Positions 6,003 to 14,719 are shown, counted from the stretch's first letter. The stretch: DNA of 15,236 nucleotides from an uncultured Bacteroidales bacterium (GCA_946614205.1 CAMOGR010000205.1:1-15236); one strand, 5' to 3'. Program-made: numbers and translations. The notes: generated by a model not told the origin, from the letters alone.

Positions 6003-8234
6003 TTATTGTTTTACCGCAGTTACAACAACCGAAGCGTCGGTGACGCGGATGTTGCCGGTGTCTGTATTGTTAAATGACAAATTGAACGTATCGCCTGTGA
6101 AGCTGTCGGCGAAAGTGATGACGTAACTTATGACATTGACGGTTTTATTCCATTCAGAAGTGTAGGGTTCATTGGTGGATGAGCTGAGCGTTACGCCTTC
6201 TGTGTCTGAAGTTACCGTACGTTTGGCATTGGGAACGGAATTGCTGTGATAAGTCAGCTTGACAGTCTTGGCTCCGCTGCAGGGGATTCCTGCAATCTTC
6301 CACCAACCGCCGCTCTTTGCTACAAGCAAGTTCAAAGGATTGGCTCCGTCTGGAACAGGAGATGTACCATTAGGTATATACACAAGGCCGTCAGCATAGA
6401 GCTTGGTGGAATTGCTGTTCTGCGTATAAGTTACGGTAGCTCCATCATAAACGACAGTCGAAGCATCGCCGCTTGCCATATACTGGGCTGGTGTCTGGTT
6501 GGCAGCCCCTCCGGCAAAACTCTCGGACCAAAGCACATCACCGACCTTGAGAGATGTGGTGACGGGGGCTTTCTGGTTGATGTTGAGCGTATAGGATGCG
6601 GGGGTCACAGATGCCGTGGTGGACACCGTCACGACGTAGCTCTTGTCAGCGGAGCCTGCATTGGCGGGAACGCTGACAGTCAGAACCGCTGCGCCTGTGC
6701 CGGAAGTCTTGTCGAGGCTTGCTCCTCCGCTTACGGATGCGGTCCATGCGACGTTACCGAACACATAGACAGGCACCGTTGACTCAGCTGCGGAAACGAC
6801 GACGTCATCGGTGTTCCCGTCGGCGTTCGTCACTTTGAACCTCGAAGTAGCGTCTGCCGCAACATCCTTGCGGTAAATCTTGACGGGCAGCATTGAAGTG
6901 CTTTCATTATATGCGGAGAACAGGCTGCTGCCGGAGTTATACCTTATGAGGTTGCGCTTGAGGCCGTCAACCTTAATGATAGCGCGCTCGGAATCGGGAT
7001 TCTCCTTGTCGGCATCGGTGATGTCGCCGAAGCTGATGCTCCAGCTGGCAAGAACGTCAACGGAAGCCTGCGTCCTGAGGTTGTTTCCGCCATTGTCCAG
7101 ACCGCTTGCCGCATAAAGATATCCGGGGTGTGCATCGCCGGTCGCGCGCAGAGCCCACTGACCGGGAACCAGACCGTCTTCGAGCTTGATAATCTCTACG
7201 TTGCTCGCAGGATCGATGATATACTCGCCGCTCTTGGTAATACCGGCCTGAGAGCGGTTGTTGGAGTTCTGGCCGGTGCTCATGGCAACGTCGGAATCTG
7301 CTGCGGCGATGATGATTTCATCTCCCCAGTTGAGTTCAGACTCAGAAGTGACCAACTTATACTTGACAGCTTCCTGAGCGGAAATTCCCGCCATGCTCAC
7401 GCCGAAGCGTACCACGTCGCCGGGGGCAAGGGCAGCGCTTGCAGGCAGGGTGATGGTCTTGCTGAGCGAACCCTGGTCGGTACCTACAGTAAGCTTGAGG
7501 GACTTGCCAGACAGGTCTGCGGGAACAATGCCGCACCATACCTCGTCGGCGGTGTCCGTGCTTACGGATATCATGTTGAACTGGGACGTGCCTTCTCCGT
7601 TAAACTTGCCTTCCTCGGGCAGGAAATGGTTGCGGCCCGCTATGTAGCATCCCTCCGGAGCTTCAATGGTAACGCTCTGCACGCTTGCGCCGGCAGGCAG
7701 CGAGAGGTCCTTGAAGAAGATATGGAGGTATGCAGTCGCATGAGCGAACGAGACGGGCAGCACCGACGGAAGGGTGGTAAGTTCTTCTGTGATGCTATAA
7801 AGAATCTGGGCCGAAGGGTCGGGACCGGCGGGCGTTGACGCTTGCGCCGTGGGTATCTCGACCAGGACGGTCTTGTTGGTCTTGTTGACGCTCTTGTAAG
7901 CCGCAAACGGATTTACGAGGATGAAACGGTATGATTCTGCCGCGTCGAATTTAGCGGTGAAGCTGGCGGACAGGCCGTCTGCTGCGGGAGTTACGTCGAG
8001 TGCTTTTGCAGTAGCATAGCCTATGGATGCAGCGACCTGCTTGTCATCCGCATTCCAGAGGACGGGATAGCTCTTGTCGGCATTCTGCTCACCGAAAACG
8101 GTACGGGTTTGAGGCGCCTCGGCGGTAAAGGTAACGCTGACCTGCGCAGGAGCGGCGGGTTCCAGCTCCTTGGGTGTGCACGAGGAAAGCACGGCAGCTG
8201 CGAGTGTGGCAGCGAGAACAATAAACTTTTTCAT
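6003..8234 (-). CDS. Fimbrillin-like lipoprotein with trefoil-like and BACON modules (second of three)
   Basis: A 743-residue lipoprotein: signal MKKFIVLAATLAAAVLSSC, lipobox Cys19. Domain order: a fimbrillin-like region (about 31-285) with QTRTVFG (42-48) and YPVLWNADDKQ (56-66); a module from KYKLVTSESELNWGDEIIIA (291-310) to RYNSGSSLFSAYN and LPVKIYRK (431-456), a pattern I recall from Bacteroidales secreted proteins and read as beta-trefoil-like; a BACON domain (about 465-555) with VFGNVAWTASVSGGASLD (491-508); and a C-terminal beta-sandwich (565-743) starting GDVLWSESF. Each is typical of surface adhesion or glycan-binding proteins. The longer reading frame to 8285 overlaps the small ORF at 8248-8385, and ATG 8234 gives the signal peptide. 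It is a tandem paralogue of the gene at 8397-10574. The ligand is unknown. Confidence 0.87.
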   Translation of the reverse strand: MKKFIVLAATLAAAVLSSCTPKELEPAAPAQVSVTFTAEAPQTRTVFGEQNADKSYPVLWNADDKQVAASIGYATAKALDVTPAADGLSASFTAKFDAAESYRFILVNPFAAYKSVNKTNKTVLVEIPTAQASTPAGPDPSAQILYSITEELTTLPSVLPVSFAHATAYLHIFFKDLSLPAGASVQSVTIEAPEGCYIAGRNHFLPEEGKFNGEGTSQFNMISVSTDTADEVWCGIVPADLSGKSLKLTVGTDQGSLSKTITLPASAALAPGDVVRFGVSMAGISAQEAVKYKLVTSESELNWGDEIIIAAADSDVAMSTGQNSNNRSQAGITKSGEYIIDPASNVEIIKLEDGLVPGQWALRATGDAHPGYLYAASGLDNGGNNLRTQASVDVLASWSISFGDITDADKENPDSERAIIKVDGLKRNLIRYNSGSSLFSAYNESTSMLPVKIYRKDVAADATSRFKVTNADGNTDDVVVSAAESTVPVYVFGNVAWTASVSGGASLDKTSGTGAAVLTVSVPANAGSADKSYVVTVSTTASVTPASYTLNINQKAPVTTSLKVGDVLWSESFAGGAANQTPAQYMASGDASTVVYDGATVTYTQNSNSTKLYADGLVYIPNGTSPVPDGANPLNLLVAKSGGWWKIAGIPCSGAKTVKLTYHSNSVPNAKRTVTSDTEGVTLSSSTNEPYTSEWNKTVNVISYVITFADSFTGDTFNLSFNNTDTGNIRVTDASVVVTAVKQ

Positions 8235-8247
8235 ATGCTTTCCTGGT

Positions 8248-8385
8248 TTAAAAGTCACCCCAATCCATTTCAGGGTTGGTATCATTGATGTCTCCGTTAC
8301 CGCGGAGAGACTCGCTCAGCAGGGCATTCCCAAGAGAGAGAATGCCCTCTGCAGCGCAGTCGGGGGTAATATATGTTTTTTTCAT
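8248..8385 (-). CDS. Small 45-residue protein upstream of the second fimbrillin-like lipoprotein
   Basis: A 46-codon frame, ATG at 8385 to TAA at 8248-8250. It starts MKKTYITPDCAAEG, continues ILSLGNALLSESLRGNGD and ends NPEMDWGDF. In-frame ATGs at 8391 and 8397 also exist; the latter overlaps the previous stop by one base (TAATG). The MKK start is chosen because it matches the small ORF at 5839-5997. It ends 13 bases before the lipoprotein ATG at 8234, the same spacing as in the cassette upstream. No signal peptide; acidic overall. The shared LRGN and Phe-terminated acidic tail link it to the ORF at 5839-5997. Function unknown. Confidence 0.7.
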   Translation of the reverse strand: MKKTYITPDCAAEGILSLGNALLSESLRGNGDINDTNPEMDWGDF

Positions 8386-8396
8386 TTCCATTGACA

Positions 8397-10574
8397 TTAC
8401 TTAAGCTCGGTAACGACGACCTGTATATTAGTGAAGCGTGTATTTGCAGTATGCTTGTTCGTAATCGTAAGGTCGAAGGTGGAAAGGCCGTCTTCGAACG
8501 TCACGGGGAACGAAAGGATATACGCAGTGTTATCGCCGCTGACCTCGCTTGTCTGAGTCTCGCTTCCGATAGTCACGCCTTCCGTAGTAGTCGAAGGGAT
8601 ATACTTCTCGGTCTGGCTGCGGTTGATGACATAGGAAAGCGTAGCCGACTTGACGCCCTTGCAAGGGATGCCGGATACGGTCATGTAACCCTTGGGGGTT
8701 ATAAGCAGTGTCTCGTCACGACCGGAAACGACTTTACAATTGGCATTGCCGTCCGTCTTGGTGTAAGCGCCGCTGCCGCTGTAAATCACGGGTGCACCGC
8801 CCAATACGACAGTGCCGCCGAATGCATATTTGTCGAGGGCGCCGTTAGTTGAACCGTCGGCTGCGCCGGCCCAGTTCTCGAAGTACAGGACGTCGCCAAC
8901 CTTGACATCGACGCTCGCAGGAACGGCATTCTGCGTAACCGTGAGGGTATAAGAGCTGGGAGAGACGGAAGCGCTTGTGCTCACGGTGACCTTATACTCC
9001 TTGGTCGAAGTGGTGGTGTTCTCGGGAACGCTGAGGGTAAGCGTAGCGGGGCCGTTGCCGGAAGTCACATCCAGGCTTGCACCGCCACTTACGGAAGCAG
9101 TCCATGATACATTGCCGAACACATACACCGGCAATTCCGCAGCAGAGGTGGCAATGGTCTTGCCGTCGGAAGGCATGGTTGCATTGAAGCGGGGAGACAT
9201 GTCGGGATCCACCCGGTGGCGGTAAATCTTCACAGGATAAGTCGACGTGACGTCGTTGTAGCCGGAGAAGATTTTACTGTCCATGTTGTAACGGATAAGT
9301 GAACGCTTCGAGGTAAGCGCATGGATGATGGCGCGCTCGGCGTCGGGATTCGCATTGTCAGCTTCGGTAAAGTCTCCGAAGGAAATGTTCCAGCTTGCCT
9401 GTTCGTCGATGATATCCCTGGTCCTCAGGTAATTGCCCGCATCGTTAATACCTCCGGCAGCATAAATATACCCGGCGGTTTTAGTTGCATACAGCGACCA
9501 AGTACCGGGGATGAGGCCGTCCTGGAGGGTGATTATCTCTACGTCGTCACTGGGGTCGAGGATTACGCCGCTGCCCTTGGAGACACCGGTTTCTGAACGG
9601 TTGTTGGTGTTCTGGAGTTTGGAAAGGGCTACATCGTAGTCTGCTGCGGCAATGATAATTTCGTCACCGTAGTGGAGCTCGTCAGCAGAAGTCACAAGAT
9701 CGTATACCACGGGGTCCTTCATACCAATACCCTCCATATTGATGCTTAACTTGCATATCTTGCCGGGGCTGAATACAAAGCTCTTAGGGATATTGAGATC
9801 TTTGTTGAGAGAGCCTTTGTCGGTCACGATGGAAACGGAGAGAACAGTGCCAGCCAAATCAACGGGGGCGATTGCGCACCACACGTCATCGAGGCTTCCG
9901 GTGCTGACGGTGACTGACTTCGCCATGCTGGTGCCCTCTACATAACTGCCGTCCAGTTTGAGGAAGAAACGGCCGGCAATGAATTTCTCGGAAGAAACGC
10001 TCACCGACTGAACGGTAGCTCCTCCAAGGTCGACGCCCTTGAAAGACATGTGAAGATAAACGGGAACGTGCTTGAGGGAGAGACTCACCTTGGAAGGAAG
10101 TTCCGCGCTGATATCGGAAACGCCGTACATTACCTGAGCCCTCTCGTCGGGGGTTCCGACACCACTCGTCTGGCCTGAGGGGACCTCGACCATGAAGCGG
10201 CTTTCGCTGGCATTTACGCTCTTGAAGGCGTCATAGGGATTGACGATTACGAACTGATAAATTCCGCTTGCGTCATCGCTGAGTTCACGGGTAAATGTTG
10301 CAGTCTTGTGATCTGCAGAAACGGTAAGGTCGGCGCTCAGGACGCTCTTGAGATTGAGCGCAAGGCCGATTTTGGAGTCGTTGTCACTCCAGAGGACGGG
10401 GTAGGTGGAACCGTCGGGGGTTCCGAAGACAGTCCTGGTCTCGGGGGACGAGGCCGTGAACTCGACAGTGCGTACGCCCTGAGAGACAGGTGCAGACACA
10501 TCTTCTTTTTTGGTGGTGCAGGAAGAGAGCACGAGGGCTGCAGTAAAGGCAGCGAAAAGAACTGTTTTTTTCAT
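8397..10574 (-). CDS. Fimbrillin-like lipoprotein with trefoil-like and BACON modules (first of three)
   Basis: A 725-residue lipoprotein: signal MKKTVLFAAFTAALVLSSC, lipobox Cys19. A GTG at 10586 would add MYAI before the signal and overlap the small ORF stop, so ATG 10574 is preferred. Domain order: fimbrillin-like (about 35-285) with ETRTVFG (45-51) and YPVLWSDND (58-66); trefoil-like module (289-452), from YDLVTSADELHYGDEIIIAA to RYNMDSKIFSGYN and YPVKIYR; BACON domain (465-549) with VFGNVSWTASVSGGASLD; C-terminal beta-sandwich (556-725) starting GDVLYFENW and closing NIQVVVTELK. Same architecture as the gene at 6003-8234. The two are closest in the trefoil-like and BACON parts and least alike in the last 160 residues, which suggests diversification of a binding end. 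Membrane-anchored surface protein in a SusCD operon; ligand unknown. Confidence 0.88.
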   Translation of the reverse strand: MKKTVLFAAFTAALVLSSCTTKKEDVSAPVSQGVRTVEFTASSPETRTVFGTPDGSTYPVLWSDNDSKIGLALNLKSVLSADLTVSADHKTATFTRELSDDASGIYQFVIVNPYDAFKSVNASESRFMVEVPSGQTSGVGTPDERAQVMYGVSDISAELPSKVSLSLKHVPVYLHMSFKGVDLGGATVQSVSVSSEKFIAGRFFLKLDGSYVEGTSMAKSVTVSTGSLDDVWCAIAPVDLAGTVLSVSIVTDKGSLNKDLNIPKSFVFSPGKICKLSINMEGIGMKDPVVYDLVTSADELHYGDEIIIAAADYDVALSKLQNTNNRSETGVSKGSGVILDPSDDVEIITLQDGLIPGTWSLYATKTAGYIYAAGGINDAGNYLRTRDIIDEQASWNISFGDFTEADNANPDAERAIIHALTSKRSLIRYNMDSKIFSGYNDVTSTYPVKIYRHRVDPDMSPRFNATMPSDGKTIATSAAELPVYVFGNVSWTASVSGGASLDVTSGNGPATLTLSVPENTTTSTKEYKVTVSTSASVSPSSYTLTVTQNAVPASVDVKVGDVLYFENWAGAADGSTNGALDKYAFGGTVVLGGAPVIYSGSGAYTKTDGNANCKVVSGRDETLLITPKGYMTVSGIPCKGVKSATLSYVINRSQTEKYIPSTTTEGVTIGSETQTSEVSGDNTAYILSFPVTFEDGLSTFDLTITNKHTANTRFTNIQVVVTELK

Positions 10575-10587
10575 AATCGCATACACT

Positions 10588-10710
10588 TTAGAAAATCAAC
10601 TCTTCCTCCTGGGCGTCGTCGAGGCCAAGGCCATCGAAGGACGTGAGTTCCAGATACTCGGAATATGCCTCAAGGGGCATGTACTCCGCATTGGGTTTGT
10701 TGTACTTCAT
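10588..10710 (-). CDS. Small 40-residue acidic protein upstream of the first fimbrillin-like lipoprotein
   Basis: A 41-codon frame, ATG at 10710 to TAA at 10588-10590. It begins MKYNKPNAEYMPLEAYSEY and ends with an acidic tail, DDAQEEELIF. An in-frame TAA at 10726-10728 makes ATG 10710 the first possible ATG. It starts 19 bases after the stop of the BACON gene and ends 13 bases before the lipoprotein ATG at 10574. It has no signal peptide and is strongly acidic and rich in Tyr and Glu. Sequence likeness to the other two small ORFs is limited to the MK..(x)P start and the acidic, Phe-ended tail; the shared position is the stronger argument. Function unknown. Confidence 0.62.
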   Translation of the reverse strand: MKYNKPNAEYMPLEAYSEYLELTSFDGLGLDDAQEEELIF

Positions 10711-10729
10711 AATAACTATAATAATTTAT

Positions 10730-13108
10730 TTAATCTGCTTTGAACGAGATGGTTACATGATCGCCCACGCGGTTGGTCGCACCGTGGTTGAGAGCCATGT
10801 CGGTACCGGAGACGCGGCTGGTGGAGACCACCCTTGCGCGCACCCTGACCGTAGTGGACTTAGCAATCGCGGGAAGCCGGACAGACTTGTTTATCGTATA
10901 GACCGTCGAAGCTTTTTCCAGGGCGTAGGTGTACTGGAATGTCTCTTCTCCGTTTTCGCCGCTGTACGAACCGTCAACGGGATCTACTGGAATCCAGTTG
11001 ACGCCGTCGCCGGAATACTCAAGCAGGAAGTACTTGGGTCCGTTGCCGGAAGACTCGGCACAGTACTCAATGGTATAGGTTCCCGCAGGATTGGTGACGT
11101 TGAACACCTCGAAGAGCCAGTAGTCGTCCTTGTAAACGCCGTAGTGCAGGAAGCAATGCTTGCCGTTCCAGCGCTCCTCGGTACGCTTCTGGTACGTGGT
11201 GTTGCTCGACGTCGCCGAGGTGGTGGAAGTACGTATCATGCTCAGCTTGCCGTGGTGGGTGTCGGAATACACGTACGAGCCGGAAACGTTGTTGAGCGAG
11301 AAGTCAACTCCGTTTACATTGCTCGGACCGGGCATGCTCCACATGATGGGGAATTCCGCAGGTGTGGTAACCTCCTGAGGCTCATCGCTGCCGGGCGTGA
11401 CGCTGCCCGGCTTCGCACCCTGGATAATGGCGATGGAGCTGCGGGTGATGCCGGCCTTGATGACGATGACGCCCTCGCGGATGGAGCCGGTGTCGTTGTC
11501 TTCGCAGTTCACCGTGAAGGAAATGTCCTCGCCTGCGGAGGATTCGGTCTGGTCGACCTTAATCCAGTCGGAGGAAGGAGTGAGGGTGAAGTCCTGGTCG
11601 GAAGTTACCGTGAACTTACGCGAACCGGCTTTCTCGCCGTCGAAGGCGAGGTAGGAAGGATTGACGGTGAGATTGGCCTTGGTGAGGGTCTCGGAACCGG
11701 CAGCAACTATCGAAATCTGAGGCTGATAGGCGTCGTCGGCAGTCTTGGTGTCAACCGCCAGGCGCCAGGTGCCTCCGTTGGGTGCGCCAAGGGCTCCTTT
11801 GCCGTTGGCCTGCCAGTTGGCGGCGCAGATGAAGCGGAACTCCACCTGGTCGGTGTTGGCAGTGTAATTGGCAAGGGACTCCACGAAGATGTTGGTGGAA
11901 CCGTCGGAATTCATGGCATGTGTGTATACGACAGGCTTGCCGTCGGGGCCGGGAACCTCGGGGTCGGTAAGTGGCTGACCTGCAATCTTCCAGGTATCGC
12001 CGTCGCGGAACTCGAGCCTCCAGTACTTGTGACCGGTGCCGGATACGCGCGTACCGAAGACGAGCTTGACAATGGTTCCTGCGGAAACGGGCGACGCAGC
12101 TACTATCTCCAGATAATCTCCGGGCCACACTCCGGCGGCGCGGGGACAATTGTCGGAGACGTCGATGACGACCTTGCCGGCGCTGTCGACGGCGCGGCCG
12201 CTCTCGTTGTGCCAGGTCATCATGCCGCTGCCGCTCACGGGAGGGATGGTGCCGCCCGTGGGCCATGTGGATGCGTAGGTATTGTCCGCCACGCGCACCG
12301 CCCACTTGACGGGGAAGCCCTCGAGGGTGGTTTCGTTGGCAGGATACTGGGTGATGGGGACCAGCTCCGTCTTGGCCTCGCCGTCGATGGTGTAACGGAC
12401 GGTGAGGTCGGCGCCGCGTACGCCCAGGTTGTTGGCGGCTACCTTGAAGACAAGGGTGTCGACCTGCTTGCCGCTCTCGTGCTTGGACTCGTCGGTTATC
12501 CATTCCAGGTCGGGCGTGCCATAGGAGGCGGCGGGCTCGAGTGAGTAATCCCAGTTCACGTTGGAGGTTACGGCGAGGCGTATCCTCTGGCCGGAAGCCT
12601 GTACGTTGAACTTGGCGGCGTTCATCTCGAGGAAGAGCGGGCTGGGCTCCTGCGTGACACTGAGCATGCCCTCAAGGGGCTCGAAGTTGCCGGTGCCCTT
12701 GTCGACCAGTATGTTGAACAAGGCTTCGCGACGGTTCACCGGGTCGATGTTGCGTTCGGTCTTGAAGAAGAACAGGCCCTCCTTCTCACCACTGTCGGGG
12801 AAGGGATGAATCCAGCTCTCGGGCTCTCCGGTGGCGGGTACCACCTTCCAGCGCATGTTGGAGTTCACATAGAAGCGGGCTGCCTTGGACACATGGTTTG
12901 CGTTGTTGGCGGCGGCAGACCAGGCGTTCGGACCTATGACGAAAGAATACTGGGCCGACATCTCGTCCAGGGTGGCAACGGGGACCTCGCTGTCGTCGCG
13001 CACCACGATGCTGAACGTAGGGTCGCCTTCAACGACGAACCCTTCTTTTTCCTTCTGGCAGCCTACGGCGGCCAGAAGAAGGAACAGAGGTATCAGATAT
13101 CTTTTCAT
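10730..13108 (-). CDS. BACON-domain surface lipoprotein with duplicated beta-sandwich module
   Basis: A 792-residue lipoprotein: signal MKRYLIPLFLLLAAVGC, lipobox Cys17. Three BACON-like domains are visible: about 50-155 (ending MLSVTQEPS), 157-256 (FNVQASGQRIRLAVTSNVNW, ending VPITQYP) and 478-566 (TVTSDQDFTLTPSSDWI, ending IAIIQGAKP). Between and after them lie two copies of another module, opening FPVKWAV (265-271) and FPIMWSM (586-592). Both have an AGT...V/I strand and a HKYWRLEFRDGDTW or PKYFLLEYSGDGVNW strand. The C-terminal copy ends TNRVGDHVTISFKAD, as in the lipoprotein at 3633-5828. The start codon is 6 bases after the SusD stop, the position where Sus-type operons carry a surface glycan-binding lipoprotein. 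The probable role is binding glycan or mucin-like ligand beside the SusCD importer. No catalytic motif seen. Confidence 0.87.
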   Translation of the reverse strand: MKRYLIPLFLLLAAVGCQKEKEGFVVEGDPTFSIVVRDDSEVPVATLDEMSAQYSFVIGPNAWSAAANNANHVSKAARFYVNSNMRWKVVPATGEPESWIHPFPDSGEKEGLFFFKTERNIDPVNRREALFNILVDKGTGNFEPLEGMLSVTQEPSPLFLEMNAAKFNVQASGQRIRLAVTSNVNWDYSLEPAASYGTPDLEWITDESKHESGKQVDTLVFKVAANNLGVRGADLTVRYTIDGEAKTELVPITQYPANETTLEGFPVKWAVRVADNTYASTWPTGGTIPPVSGSGMMTWHNESGRAVDSAGKVVIDVSDNCPRAAGVWPGDYLEIVAASPVSAGTIVKLVFGTRVSGTGHKYWRLEFRDGDTWKIAGQPLTDPEVPGPDGKPVVYTHAMNSDGSTNIFVESLANYTANTDQVEFRFICAANWQANGKGALGAPNGGTWRLAVDTKTADDAYQPQISIVAAGSETLTKANLTVNPSYLAFDGEKAGSRKFTVTSDQDFTLTPSSDWIKVDQTESSAGEDISFTVNCEDNDTGSIREGVIVIKAGITRSSIAIIQGAKPGSVTPGSDEPQEVTTPAEFPIMWSMPGPSNVNGVDFSLNNVSGSYVYSDTHHGKLSMIRTSTTSATSSNTTYQKRTEERWNGKHCFLHYGVYKDDYWLFEVFNVTNPAGTYTIEYCAESSGNGPKYFLLEYSGDGVNWIPVDPVDGSYSGENGEETFQYTYALEKASTVYTINKSVRLPAIAKSTTVRVRARVVSTSRVSGTDMALNHGATNRVGDHVTISFKAD

Positions 13109-13114
13109 AAATGA

Positions 13115-14713
13115 TTACAGCTGAGGTGAATAAGGACTGCGATGAGTACCGTGGAGCTTGACGTAAGACCAGTCGAGGGGGATGTGCATGTTGTTGGCGG
13201 CTCCAGCGCCTCCCATGCGCTCGAGAGCTTCCGTGACATGTGCGCTGTTGGACGCGACGGTGTAGTTGGGATATCCGTAGCGGGTGGGCACTTCGTAATC
13301 GTTGGAAGAAGTGCCGCTCGCAATCTGGAAGTCGGGATATTCGGTGCGGCGCCACTCATTGAAGACCTCGTAGCCGCAGAAGTACAGGGAGATGAACTTC
13401 TGACAGGCAATGAGTTCCTCGGCGCTGCCGTAAAGGCTGCCGTCCTGCGAGACCGCCTTGTCGTACGAGCCCAGGGGGCCTTCCAGAAGGGCGGTTATGT
13501 CGGCGGAACGCACGGTGACGGGCTTGGCCGCATACTGGCCGAATTCGGCCCACTTGGCTATGCTGGCGCGGACTGCCTCCTCGTAGAGGTCTTTCGCAGT
13601 CTTGCCCGCTACGTTGAGCTTGCCCTTCTGCACGCCCTCGGCGAGGATGAATAGAACCTCGGAATAATCCATGAGGAATGCAGGCATGCTGGAACGGGCG
13701 AGGACCGCAAAGTTGGGAAGGGCGGAGCCGGTGTCGTAGGCCTTGAAGTCTCCGGTGGGCACACCGCCGCGGGAGCCCTTCCATGCGCCGGAGCGCTGGG
13801 TTGCGAAAATGGGAAGGCGGGGGTCTTCGAACACGGCGTTGCCTTTGTCGTTGAACTGCACCATCATGTCAATCATGGTCTGGGTGATGCGGTGTGCGGT
13901 AAAGTTGGAATTCGTCATGTTCTGCTGGCCCCAGTAGTTGCGGTAAGGGTCAACATCCTGGAAGGGAACGGCCGCGTTGTCGGTGTTGTCGGCGAATACG
14001 GGATACCCCGTCGGGTTGTCCACAATCTGCTGAATGGCAGCCCAATAGCTGTCGCTGATGCCCGACATGCGGCAGAGGATGCGCAGCTTGAGGGAGTTGG
14101 CGAACTTTATCCACTTGGTGTAATTGTCGCCGTACATCCTGTCCAGGCCGGGCTTGGTAATCTCCGGCTTGCGGGCGAGGATTACGGCGGCGCTGTCGAG
14201 GTCGGCTACGAACTCGGCGGCAAGCTCTTCCTGACTGTCGAACACCGGGCTGGTGTTCTCGGTCTGCATGTAAGCCTCTTTATAGGGGATGTCGCCGAAC
14301 AGAGCGGAAAGGTTGCTGAGGCAATAGACCTTGAGAATAAGGCCGAGAGCCTCCATGTACTTGTCTTCCCTCTTGACGGCCTGGGCCACGAGGTGATGGG
14401 CGTCGAAGCCGAAGCGCGCGTAATTGTCCCACTGGCTCTGCCAGTTGCCGTCGGTAACCTGATACTGGTGTATCTGGGTGGTCTGGCCGCTGGTGAACGC
14501 CGTCACCTGGGCCAGTTCGTTGGCGAAGAACCATGCCTGATACTGGTTGTTGACGCCTATTCCGTAGAACAGCGGCTCGAACAGCGAACCAGGGGCGGCA
14601 TCGCCGAAGTTGATCTTGTTGGGATTCGTATTGATTTCTACGAACCTGTCGGTGCAGGAAGAGGCTGCAACGCAGAGGGCCAGGGCCACGAATGTCTTGA
14701 TTATCTTATTCAT
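13115..14713 (-). CDS. SusD-like outer-membrane lipoprotein (SusD-like_2 type)
   Basis: A 532-residue lipoprotein, full length for the family: signal MNKIIKTFVALALCVAASSC with lipobox Cys20. The mature start FVEINTNPNK (24-33) is the usual opening of the SusD-like_2 (PF12771) group. The helical core shows LFGDIPYKEAYMQ, the P-x-F-D-S-Q-E-E segment, MYGDNYTKWIKFANSLKLRI and, near the end, YEVFNEWRRTEYPDF, all conserved in the family. SusD proteins sit as a lid over SusC and hold oligosaccharides at the outer face of the outer membrane. The ATG lies 6 bases after the SusC stop, the classic arrangement. Neighbours suggest glycan uptake, but peptide or other ligands are possible for this subgroup. 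Family assignment is secure; substrate unknown. Confidence 0.95.
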   Translation of the reverse strand: MNKIIKTFVALALCVAASSCTDRFVEINTNPNKINFGDAAPGSLFEPLFYGIGVNNQYQAWFFANELAQVTAFTSGQTTQIHQYQVTDGNWQSQWDNYARFGFDAHHLVAQAVKREDKYMEALGLILKVYCLSNLSALFGDIPYKEAYMQTENTSPVFDSQEELAAEFVADLDSAAVILARKPEITKPGLDRMYGDNYTKWIKFANSLKLRILCRMSGISDSYWAAIQQIVDNPTGYPVFADNTDNAAVPFQDVDPYRNYWGQQNMTNSNFTAHRITQTMIDMMVQFNDKGNAVFEDPRLPIFATQRSGAWKGSRGGVPTGDFKAYDTGSALPNFAVLARSSMPAFLMDYSEVLFILAEGVQKGKLNVAGKTAKDLYEEAVRASIAKWAEFGQYAAKPVTVRSADITALLEGPLGSYDKAVSQDGSLYGSAEELIACQKFISLYFCGYEVFNEWRRTEYPDFQIASGTSSNDYEVPTRYGYPNYTVASNSAHVTEALERMGGAGAANNMHIPLDWSYVKLHGTHRSPYSPQL

Positions 14714-14719
14714 AGCACT

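Noticed and set aside
7128..7838. 236-codon plus-strand open frame.
   Set aside because: Antisense to the second fimbrillin-like lipoprotein; no start context, domain or partner supports it.
10643..12544. Long 633-codon plus-strand open frame.
   Set aside because: It lies antisense to the BACON lipoprotein, which has a lipobox, recognisable domains and operon context; the plus frame is a GC-rich shadow with no recognisable motif.
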